Shown in pieces: positions 43,501-55,500 of a stretch of 64,000 nt of DNA. Both the position numbers and the translations under genes were made by a program. This DNA is from Dastarcus helophoroides (taxonomy: Eukaryota > Arthropoda > Insecta > Coleoptera > Bothrideridae), in contig CM053328.1 in NCBI GenBank assembly GCA_028583605.1, positions 722,501 through 786,500 of the forward strand, in the 5' to 3' direction. The notes under the pieces are model-generated. The model ran no database searches and was not told where the DNA came from. It saw nothing but the letters and a program-made list of their open reading frames with translations. Numbering within the stretch: position 1 is the stretch's first letter; each line of letters starts with the position of its first letter.

Positions 43501-46500
43501 TTTCGAAGAAAGTCGAAACTTCGAAAAAAAAGTCGAAATTTCGAAAAAAAAAAGTCGAAACTTTCACTTTAAAGTCGAAATTTCCAGAAAAATGTCGAAA
43601 TTTCGATATTAAGGTCAAAATTTCGAGAAAAAAAATCCGTATTTGAAAAAAAGGTTGAAAATTGAGAAGAAGAAAACGAAATTTCGAGAAAAAAGACGAA
43701 CTTTTCAGATTAAGGTCGAAACTTCGAGAAAAAAGTCAACATTTGAGAGAAACGTCGAAATTTCGAGAAAAAAGTCGAAATTTGATAAAAAAAATCGAGA
43801 TTTCGAAGAAAGTCGAAACTTCGAAAAAAAAAGTCGAAATTTCGAAAAAAAAAAGTCGAAACTTTCACTTTAAAGTCGAAATTTCCAGAAAAATGTCGAA
43901 ATTTCGATATTAAGGTCAAAATTTCGAGAAAAAAAATCGGTATTTGAGAAAAAGGTCGAAAATTGAGAAAAAGAAAACGAAATTTCGAGAAAAAAGACGA
44001 ACTTTTCAGATTAAGGTCGAAATTTCGAGAAAAAAGTCAACATTTGAGAGAGACGTCGAAATTTCGAGAAAAAAGTCGAAATTTGATAAAAAAATCGAGA
44101 TTTCGAAGAAAGTCGAAACTTCGAAAAAAAAAGTCGAAATTTCGAAAAAAAAAAGTCGAAACTTTCACTTTAAAGTCGAAATTTCCAGAAAAATGTCGAA
44201 ATTTCGATATTAAGGTCAAAATTTCAAGAAAGAAGTAGAAATTGGAGAAAAAAATACAAAATTTCGCGAAAAAGGTCGAAATTTGAAGAAAAAGGACGAA
44301 ATTTTGAGAGAAAAAAGTCGAAATTTGAAAAAAAGTCAAAATTTCGAGAAAAAAGTCGAAATTTCGAGCCTGAAATAAAAATTTGAAAAAAAAGTCGAAA
44401 TTTCTAAAAATAACATTTTTTTTTAAATCGATGTCCTTCCTATGCCTTTGTAACATGTCGAAAAAGTTGAAATTTGAAGAAAAAAGTCGAAAATTAAGAA
44501 AAAAGTCGAGATTTTGAGAAAAAACTCGAAATTTTGAATTTAAAGTCGAAATTTCGAAAAAAAATGTCGAAATTTCGATATTAAGGGCAAAATGTCGAGA
44601 AAAGTCTAAATTTGAGAAAAACGTCAACATTTCGAGAAAAAAGTCGAAATTTCTAAAAATAACATTTTTTTTTAATCGATGTCCTTTCTATGCCTTTGTA
44701 ACATTTCGAAAAAGTTGAAATTTGAAGAAAAAAGTCGAAAATTAGAAAAAAAAAGTCGAGATTTTGAGAAAAAAACTCGAAATTTTGAATTTAAAGTCGA
44801 AATTTCGAAAAAAAAATTCGAAATTTCGATATCAAGGGCAAAATTTCGAGAAAAAAAGTCGAAATTTGAGAAAAACGTCAAAATTTCGAGACAAAAGTCG
44901 GAATTTTGAAATATTTCGAGAAAAAAGTCGGAATTTGAGAAAAAGAGTCGAGATTTCTAGAAAAAAGTCGAAATTTCGATAAAAAAAAGTCGAAATTTCA
45001 AGAAAAAAATCGAAATTTGCTAGAAAAGTCGAAAGTTTGAGTTTAAAGTCAAAATTTTGAGAAAATTATCAAAATGTTAATATTAAGGTCAAAATTTCAA
45101 GAAAAAAGTTAAAATTTGAGAAAAAAAACGAAATTTCGAGAAGGTCGAAATTTCGAGAAAAAATCGAAATTTGAGAAAAAATTTAAAATTTCGAGAAAAA
45201 AGTCGAAATTTCGAGAAAAAGTCGAAATTTCGAGAAAAAGTCAAAATTTTGAGAAATAAAGGTCGAAATTTTGAGAAATAAAAGGTACGAAATTTCGAGA
45301 AAAAAGGTCAAAATTTCGAGAAAAAAGTCGAAATTTCGAGCTTAAAACCGAAATTTCGAGAATAAAAGTCGAAATTTCTAAAAATTAACGTTTTTTTTAA
45401 TCGATGTCATTTCTGCGCCTTTGTAACATTTCGAAAAAGTTAGTCAAAAGTCAAAATTTCCAGAAAAAAGTCGAAATTTAAGAAAAAATTGGAAAAGTTG
45501 AGAAAAAAAGTCGAAATTTTGGGTTTAAAGTCGAAATTTAGAGAAAAATGTTGAAATTTCGATATTAAGGTCAAAATTTCGAGAAATAAGTCAAAATTTC
45601 AGGAAAACGTCGAAATTTTGAGAAAAAATTCGAGATTTCGAGAAAAAGTCGAAATTTCAAAAAAAAAAAGTCGAAATTTCGAGAAAAAAATCGAAATTTG
45701 CGAGAAAAGTCGAAATTTCGAGAAAAAAATTGAAATTTTGAGCTGAAAGTCGAAATTTCGAAAAAAATGTCCAAATGTCGATATTAAGGTCAAAATTTCA
45801 AGAAAAAAGTCGAAATTTGAGAGAAAAAAAACGAAATTTCGAGAAAAAGGTCGACATTTGGAGAAAAAAATCTAAATTTGAGAAAAAAGTCGAAATTTCG
45901 AGAAAAAAAGTCGACATTTCGAGGTTAAAATCGAAATTTAAGAAAAAAAGTCGAAATTTCTAAAAATAAAATTTATTTTTTAAATCGATTTTCTTTCTAC
46001 GCCTTTGTAACATTTCGAAAAAGTTCAAATTTTCAGAAAAAAGTCGAAATTTCCAGAAAAAAAATCGAAATTTAGAGAAAAATGTCGAAATTTCGATATT
46101 AAGGTCAAAATTTCGAGAAATAAGTAAAAATTTCAGGAAAACGTCGAAATTATGAGAAAAATTCGAAATTTGAGAAGAAAGTTGAGATTTCGAGAAAAAA
46201 GTCGAAATTTCAAGAAAAAAAAGTAGAAATTTCGAGAAAAAAATCGAGATTTGCGAGAAGTCGAAATTTCGAGAAAAAATCGAGATTTGCGAGAAGTCGA
46301 AATTTCGAGAAAAGTCGAAATTTGAGAAAAGTCAAAACTTGAAATACAAGTTTGAGAAATAAAATCGAAGTTTCTAAATATAACATTTTTTTAATCAATG
46401 TCCTTTCTACGTCTTTGTAACATTTCGTTCAATTTCGATTTAAAAATTGAAATTTTTATTTTTTTCTAGAAATTTCGACTTTTTTTTCGAAATTTCGGAA

Positions 46501-49500
46501 TTTAGAGGACAAAAAGTCAACATTCCGTGATAATTTTTTTTCGAATTGATGTTCTTTCTACCCTCTTGTAATTTTTACTTCAAAAAAAGTAAATAAATTT
46601 TTTTCAAGTCTTGTAGTGTAGATATTCAAAAATGAGACTTATAATATTTTTTTATCAAAAGTGTTATTTATTTTTTTTATGATTAATCAATAAAAACATT
46701 TTTATATCTGTCAGATTTTTTTAAATTCTTTTTGAGCGACTAAATACCTCCGTAATTTTTTCAAATTTGTAAATCAATATTCAATTATGTAAAAAATGAC
46801 CAATATTCAGTCGCACGAAGTAGCGTTCGAGACTAGATGGCACTATTTTTCAACAACAAAACAACAACAAAAATTTTAATAATAGAGATAAAAGTTTCGG
46901 GAGATAAAACTTTTTTTTTATTGAACATTTTTCTTCTTAAAAATATTTTTTCAAATTTCTCAAACGTTAATAATTTTGGAGCTATTCGCGAAAAACTAAA
47001 TCTGATTTTTTTCAAATTTTTATTTGTTAATAACTTATGCGATTGTTCATGTAAAGGTTTAAACTTTTTTTCCACGCTATTCTGCATCAAATAAGCCCTC
47101 GTCCATATTTTTATTCGCTATAACAACGAACATGCTTGTGGATTAGAATTCAATTAGACTAGTAGGAATTATTGTAAAGTCGATGTAAGACGCAAATATC
47201 ATGTTTTAAAAATCGCGCGCTTGTCATCTTATGAATCCAATAAATGAAAATTCACAAATCACGTGACCAATTTTAACCAATAACTTTTTGGAATGCGTTG
47301 CGGTATTTAACGCCTCGTCACATACCAATGTTCTGAGAAAAATAAATTGAAAATCAGGAAATGTCCAAGTATGTTGATTAGGTCACTTTTGCACTAAACG
47401 CCTCATATATCCTAAAATGAAATGTCAATTTCATTGCTAGGCTTCAGAAGTTGTTTCAAAGATGATTTACTTCTCTCGAGGTGTTGTATGATACTAATAA
47501 GTGAAAAAAGTACATAATTTTAATTCTTCAGTTTAGATGATGCTGATCTCAATTAGCATGAATAAAATTGGAAAAAAAATATTTTGGGTTAATCATGATT
47601 GCTGATTCACTCAGTTGAAGTTTATATCGAAATTAAATCGATAAATCAAGCTCGAGATTGTTTTCTAGCTATTATACGAAATAATTTTTTTTTTTATAAA
47701 ATACACGAGCACTGGCTCTAAACAGAGCCAGCTTTCGTTATTTACCTCAGTTGTCTTTCCATCACTTCTGTCTGGTTTCGTATTTTACTGACGATAATGT
47801 CAACTTGTCTGCCCTGTTGGAGAAGCTGGGAAAAGCCGTTGTGTAAATCGTCGTTTCCGTAAAGCCCTAATCCTACTGCAGCACAACAAAGCACCGATAC
47901 GATGGCCAACGTGACCTTTAGAACAGATATTGACCGGGAAGGTCGAGGCTTGCGGTCGCAACATCTTGTGAGAAGGTAGATGAGGAGGAGGAACAGCGTC
48001 AATATTAAACATGCTGCTGGAATGGAGCCTAGAATCCCAAGGCTCTGTAAAAAGACTTCAATTAACAGGATAATTATATAAAAAGCAACAAGCAAAACCA
48101 AAATTTAAAAAGGTTTAATATTTCATATAATAGAGAGCATCATAAATAATATTAAATTAGACACACAGGTATTTTTTTAACATTGAAAAAATGTAAAGCT
48201 ACACTTAACAATTGTTTCAACAACGATACTATAAGAAGTATTTATTTTGTTGACAAAAAAATGGACGCTAGGTATTTTTTTAAAACGTAACTCACATAAA
48301 AAACTTCGTGCGCTTTCATGGGTGGTAACCCAAAAAAAAATTGAATTACTCAGTTAGTTAAAATAAACATTTTTTTCATTCATGATTTATTGGTTTTTTC
48401 TTCGCTAGTTACTCCTTCCACAATTCTAGATTTTCAGTCACGTTCTGTTAACTGATGAAGAAAAAGCCAATGAATGAAAATAATACTGCTTCGCAAAGAA
48501 GATACAGAGAAAATATAAACATTCTTGATTGACTTTATTTATATCTAAATACATAATAATTGGATGGAGAGATCCAAATTCTTTTTTTCCTTTGGATATA
48601 TTGTTACGGGCTTATCGGTTCGAATTGATTAACACGTGAATTGAATAAGACCCACTTTATTATTAAACTTAACTCGGATCACTACAACTGAACAATTAAC
48701 TCACTTATTGATTGCTAACTCACTACTTAACTACACCGACTTTAACTAACTGACTTGAGGGAAAGCTGACCGCCTTTTATAAGTTTTGGCTCCCGGCTTC
48801 TAGAACTTTTCAGCAGATACGGCTTATCGTTTGCCGAAATTTCCGGAACGCTTATCTGCCGTTTGTTTCGTTATCGCGGCCGCTTTCCCCTTATCAGATC
48901 CTTCTAGAAACTTTTTGTATTTACTAAATTCTACAATTCCATTCTAAATTCTATTCCATCTATTTACATTGCGTTACAATATATTTTTTAAGTGGCAATT
49001 CGCCGGTCTTCTGTACTCATTTTCCTTTTTTAAACTTTGCGCATCCGGGAATTTTATATGGAAATCAGGAATTTTATCTAGTAATATCTAAACTGGATTT
49101 CAATTTATCGACCTGAATCATATTTTACCAAGCCTGCAAAAATGCTTCCTTTTTTATCTACTTAGATCCCGCTTAATGAGTGTTTTAACCTAATTCTGCG
49201 TTATAAATTACTCAGGACAAACAGGATCGATAAATGCATAAGCTGAAAGGATGCAACTGCAAACATATTACACTACATCAACTCATCTAAACATTGCACT
49301 AGAGGCCATAGTTTTGAGGGACCGTTTCAATCGCACGGTTTAAGCTTAAAATATAATTCAGAGTGGAACGTCATAAAAGCCGTGTAAACATATTTCACCC
49401 CAATTTGTTTTATTTGGCGTCTTAAGTCGAATATAAACGCAGCTCTAAAAGATTAATGGAAGTCGATGTAAATACACTATACTCGTCTGGATAAAACAGG

Positions 49501-52500
49501 AATGTCCGAGGAGTGCCTATTCTGTCATGTAAGAATTTGTCATGGAGCTTGTTCAGAACCATTAGAGACTACTGATTTAATAAGAATTGTTTGTCGCGAT
49601 CTTCAAGGTACACTTAACTGACATAACGTTTACAATGTATTAGGTTTAAAAATTTATTTATTCAGTTCATCCCCAACAGATTTTATATTATAAATGAAAG
49701 TTCGTACTCGTAGTTGATGACTTGCTTTATCATTTAACACTTCTACACAATGATCTTATGAAAAAGTTTTGAAAAATAGTTTTTGGGGAACGGGGGGATA
49801 ATATATCAATTCCCTTTTTCATTCTAAAAGTAATGCGCCCAAATGTTAAACAAAATTCTAGACATTAGCTCTCTTAAAAGGTGGGGGATATTCTTACGCC
49901 GGGGACGAATGCCTATCAAGAATTTTCGCCTGTATGTAACTATTCGAATATGGCATGGCAAACAAAATAAAAAAAATAGGCAGTTTTGGGACTGCCGACA
50001 GAAGTGAAAAATTAAAACTAGATAATCTATAGTGTCGCAGTTCAAACCCACAATAGTAAACAAATCAGTTATAGGCCAACACTAGCCAATACTGTTCTCA
50101 CGTTTGGAGTTCAGCCCCAAAACACACTTTAGTTCTCTCGGATTCAATTCAAATAGCGATTCGCCTAATTGATGACGAGAATCTGACCAATTCTCTCGAA
50201 ACACTAGAGCACAGGCGTATGGTTGATGACTTGTCTCTTCTACAAGTCTATCATGGAAGATGCTCCCAGGAACTAATAGGTTTGATCCCCCCAAGGGCAA
50301 GATTCTTGAGGCATACAAGACAGTCGGAGACGGCAAATTTCTGTGTGGTCCAGCTTGACACAGTGAGGACTTCTGTCTACGGAGACTCTTTTTTCTATAG
50401 AACTTCCAAGTTATGTTACCGAAAGGAATTTTCCCCAAAAATTACAACCTATCCTTATTTAAGAAGGCGGTGCATCGCCATCTATCCTTGTTTCCGCATC
50501 CTACTCGCAATGCTTTGAAAGCATAATGGGGTTACCCTTTGCGAGTAGATTAAACTTTAAAAAAAGTCAATATCGGAAATATTTTAAAATAAATGCTGTC
50601 AAACTGACCTACGCTTTTATATTTGTGATTGGTGGATGCTTATATAGTGTGGAAACGAATCTAATATTTATTGATAATGAAATACATTTAATATGCTATA
50701 ATATTAACAGTTAACTTTAGGACATGTTGGTAACGCCTAATGGTGACGTATGATGGTCACGCGAAACCACAAGATAACCCCCTATCCAAAAATCTCTAAA
50801 CGCGTCTAAAAAAGTTTTCACTTCAAAAATTGTAAAACACTTTGCAATTATGTTATAAAAAAGCTGGAACTTTGAAAAAACATCAAAAAAATGTGAATTT
50901 GCATCAATAAACAAGAATTATCGGTTTTAAAATGAATTTAATTTATGAAGTGTGAAGCAGTTTTAAAAACAACGAACCGAATTGCATAATACATTATTAT
51001 TAATTGCAACATTTATTGATGATTCATTATTAATACATTTTTTCTGATAAGTCCTATCGATGAATACGTTTTGGTATGTCTACGACAAAAATGATAAGAA
51101 ACGCATTTAATTTATTCGAAGCGGTGGCGAAACGACGAAACATGTTCCACATGGGAGATCAGGTAAGTAAAAGATCCTACCCGGTCACGTATTCTAGAAT
51201 CTAGAATGTCAAAAGAAATTCTTAAGATACTCGAGGAAATAAAAAAGCATATAACGTGTTTGTATGCATAAACCGAGAAAAACTTATCACTACTATTCGC
51301 CCAAACAGGAAGAAGTTGAGGGACAATTGTTAACTTCCTGCACATCTGTTCAGAATACTGATTTCGGCCCATTTCATCTATTTTAAACACGTAAAATTAT
51401 TATGTGCCCATTCTATACCTTTTCTTGTCAAGTTATCTATTATGTATGTATCGCGTTTAGGTCTATTAAAAATTGTGCCTAATGATATACGCGAAAAGTT
51501 GTACGATGGGGCAAAAAAACTGAAACTGTATTTTATTCTGATCATAAAAAATAAACAAGACAATATCTGATCTTCATAACTATTAAACTTTATTAACGGT
51601 AAACACGCAACAAAATTTTAAAATTCCACAATTTTTCAATAAATATTTGCTAATACCGCACCGCGGTACTGCATCATCGGCGGTCATACCGGCAATTTTC
51701 AATTGCTGGTATGATGTGTAATGCGTGGTCTTGATGCAGTAATGCGAAACCTGGTCAGGTCTTAGCAAATATTTATCGAAATCTTGAGTAATTTTTAAAA
51801 TTTGTCGTTAATAAAGTTTAATAATTGAAATACAGAACTTGTCCTCTGAAACCAACAAAAATTAAAAAACACAACAAAGGTTGCTCTAACGCATTTCGAC
51901 AGCCAAGCTGTCATCTTCAGAAAAAAACTGTTTCTCTCTGAAGATGAGGGCTTGGCTGTCGAAACGCGTTAGAGCAACCTTTGCTGTGTTTTTTAATCTT
52001 TCTTGGTTTCAGGGGACAAGTTCTGTATTTCAATTTTTGAAGATAACCAAGGACCAGTCCGTTCCATCAAACTAAAGTTTAATAGTTATGAATATTAAAG
52101 AATTTCAGGATGTAAGGGCTGGAAATACCAATATCTGATCTGTTTTGTTCTTTGTGCCATTTTGATTGTCTATTCTCTAGCATGGTGCAGACACTTTTCA
52201 AAACAGACTTTTCCCAAAACTTGAACTTTTTCTAAAACAGAGTTTCCCCAAAACAGGTCTTTTCCAAAACTTGCACTTTTGCGAAAATTTCCACTTTTTT
52301 CAAAAAACTTTCGATGTTGATCTTCAGAAGGAACTTCGACTTTAAGACTGTTTAGTTAACATTCTGAGTTCCACTTTAAGGTTAAACTCTTGAGAAATAA
52401 TCAACACTTTAACAACAGTTGAAAAGTTCCAGGTTTTTCATCAACATTAGATTCATTGTCAAATGTCTTTGAAGTTTTAATTTTACGTCGTACAATTCCG

Positions 52501-55500
52501 AAATTCGTAGAAAAAACCCTCCCCTTTAATGTTAAACAAATTTTTTACTTGTTTCAGGAATTTATGTTTCTCATCACATCTGACACTTGAGGCAAATGAA
52601 GATGCATCGGCTGAAAAGTCAAACGCGACGTCCTCCAATGAAATATTTGACATAATACGTTAGTAAACTATTTTTAACATCCCTGGGTTTAAATCTAAAT
52701 GTAAATAATGTTTATATCGCCGTCTGTGTGACAGGAATCCTCAGCGCGAACCGTTAAGTAACGAGTACAACTTTAAAAAAGAAGACTGAAAAAAAAAATA
52801 AAAATAAAATAAAACAAAAAGAAAACGATTTCGTTGTGTGATGTCTCTTGGGCGTTACACTCTCAGTGCAAAGTAAAAAAAGAAATAGTAGAAACGATGA
52901 ATAATTTATTGAAGCCAAAGGAGCCTGCATTCGAATTCATTTTAAATTGATTAAACTCTTGGATATTAAACTCTGTTCACTGTGCTTAGTGCATTCTTAG
53001 GTTTTTGGAGATTGTTTGTTTACTTCATTGTTGAAAGCGACGTAGCTGCTTCTTCTATCGCAAAATCTAAACTGGACGAGTTATCCATTCAACTTGGGCA
53101 ATTAAAAGATATACTTTGTTTTGAAGAGCACCAAAGAGGTCGTCGAGCGATTCGTTTTTTCGCATTATGATCGCACCTATACCGCATAGCGAATCGGGGA
53201 AGAAAGTTAACTTTAAATTGTGAACAGTGAGGAATATTGTGAAATGACGATTCGACGAATCGTCTTTCTTTCTTCTTAGAGGAGGAAACAACCCTTAAAT
53301 AGGGTATTAGTATAAGGAAAATAGGCACTTAAATCACATAAAAATGTCGAAGTTTTGCAACATTTCGACTTTATTTTAAAAATTTCAACTTTGTTGAACA
53401 TTTCTATGTTTAAAAATTTGGAATGTTTCGAAAACTTCAACTTTTTAGTGAATTTCCACTACGATTATGTTTAACTAATTTTAAGATTTTGGCTTTTTTC
53501 GAAACTTTTGGTTTTTTTTAAATGCAGATTTTTTTTTAGTGTCCAAGTTTTAAAAAATATCTAAATTAAAAAAAAAGCGGAAACTTGAAAAGTGAAAACT
53601 TTCAAAAAATTAGGAATTTTAAAAAAGTCGAAAATTTAAAAAACGATTTTTTTATTTTTCGACTTTTTTTTAAATTCCCTATTGTTGAAAGTTTCCACTT
53701 TTCAAATTTTCGTTTTTTACAAGATTTCATTTCAAAACTTCGACGTCTTGACTATTCTGCATTTAAAAAAACAAAAAATTCAAAAAAAAGTCGAAATCTT
53801 CAAAATTAGTTGAAATGTTGAAAACTATCGCATTTTTAAACATAGTCGAGGTCGAAATTCTCTAAAAAAAGTTGAAATTTTCGAAGCATTCCAAATTTTT
53901 AAAGATAGAAATTCTAAGTAGAGTGGAAGTTTCCAAAATAAGGTCGAAATTTTGAAAAAAGTGGAAATTTAGAAAAAGGGTGGAAATTTTGAAAAACATC
54001 GCATTTTAAACATAGTCGAGGTCGAAATTCTTTAAAAAAAGTTGAAATTTTCGAAGCATTCCAAATTTTTAAAGATAGAAATTCTCAGTAGAGTAGAAGT
54101 TTCCGAAATAAAGTCGAAATTTTGAAAAAAGTGGAAATTTAGAAAAAGGGTGGAAATTTTGAAAAAAGTCGACAAAAAACGAAATTTAAAGTGAGGAAAC
54201 AACCCTCAAATAGGGTGTTAGTGCAAGGAAAACAGGCACTTGGGTAAATTACATAAAAATGTCGAAGTTTTGCAACACTTCGACTTTATTTTAAAAATTT
54301 CAACTTTGTCGAAAATTTCTATTTTTAAAAATTTGGAATGTTTCGAAAACTTCACCTATTTAGTGAATTTCGACTTGGATTGTGTTTAAAAATACGACAT
54401 TTTTTAATATTACCACTAATTTTTAAGATTTTGACTTTTTTCGAAACTTTTGGTCTTTTTTTTAAATGCAGATTTTTTTCAGTGTCCAAGTTTTGAAAAA
54501 TATCTAAATTAAAAAAAAGCGGAAATTCGAAAAGTGAAAACTTTCAAAAAATTAGGAATTTTAAAAAAGTCGAAAAATTAAAAAAAATTTTTAAAGATAG
54601 GAATTCTCAGTAGAAGTTTCCAAAATAAAGTCGAAATTTTGAAAAAAGTGGAAATTTAGAAAAAGGGTGGACATTTTAAGAAAAAGTTGACTAAAAACGC
54701 TGGGGTGGCTTATCACTAGATGAAAGTAAAGTCACGCCGAGGACGTTTGTATTTATGTTGCGATGCAACCCATGATACAAGCCATGAAACCCATGAACTT
54801 TGCAATTGCAATCTAGTTTTCATTAATTCTAATGAAATTAGATTTCAATTGCATCGTACTAAACTTGTATACGTTCGTATATACAAGGTTTATTATCTCA
54901 GCAGAGAAGAATGCTTCAATTAGCATGTGGCGAAAATGTTTGCGTAATAAACAGTTAAAAGTCAGTTACAAGTCACCCAATGGTGGTTAACTCTCTTGGA
55001 TACTTATACGACTAACTAACGGCTTTTAGTTGGAAGTGTATATGTTACCGTTAAAGTATGAAATACGTTATTTCATAGAATACCTAGTTATTCCATGAAA
55101 TAACTGATCGTGTCCGTTAAAGTGTAAAACTCTCTTGTATTTCATGGTTTAACTAGTTATTTCATAGAATAACGATCTGCAGCTCGTTAAAGTGTAAAAT
55201 AATCTATATCATATATCTCGCCTTTTAGTATAAGGTACATTTACGTTTCGTTTAACAATATGGAAAGTAGCGGGGTTAATTTCGAATTCAAATAAAAATA
55301 ATTTTTGACGGACGGTAAAAATACCAAAGCATAAAACAACGAGAATACTTTTTCGCCAAGCACACCAGAAACGGCAGCATAAAACGATTATATTCCCGAT
55401 CCTCAGTTCAGTGTCTGCGAACAAAAATTAATTAAAATCGAAGAACTACCGGACGTAGAAATATCGCTCCGTTCGGTTGCTACAGCTCAAAGTTTAGGTA

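Noticed and set aside
43041..44630. Series of Lys/Glu/Arg-rich and Phe/Ser-rich open frames on both strands
   Set aside because: They repeat with the 301-bp unit and come from gaaatttcgagaaaaa words; stop-free reading in opposite strands and several frames is expected from the repeat.
46833..47094. Overlapping 85-aa open frames on both strands
   Set aside because: Mutually antisense frames of equal length in AT-rich intron DNA; neither shows a family signature.
52982..53170. 62-aa open frame with a helical look
   Set aside because: Lies in a tweety intron with no homologous feature and no supporting splice sites; kept as noncoding.
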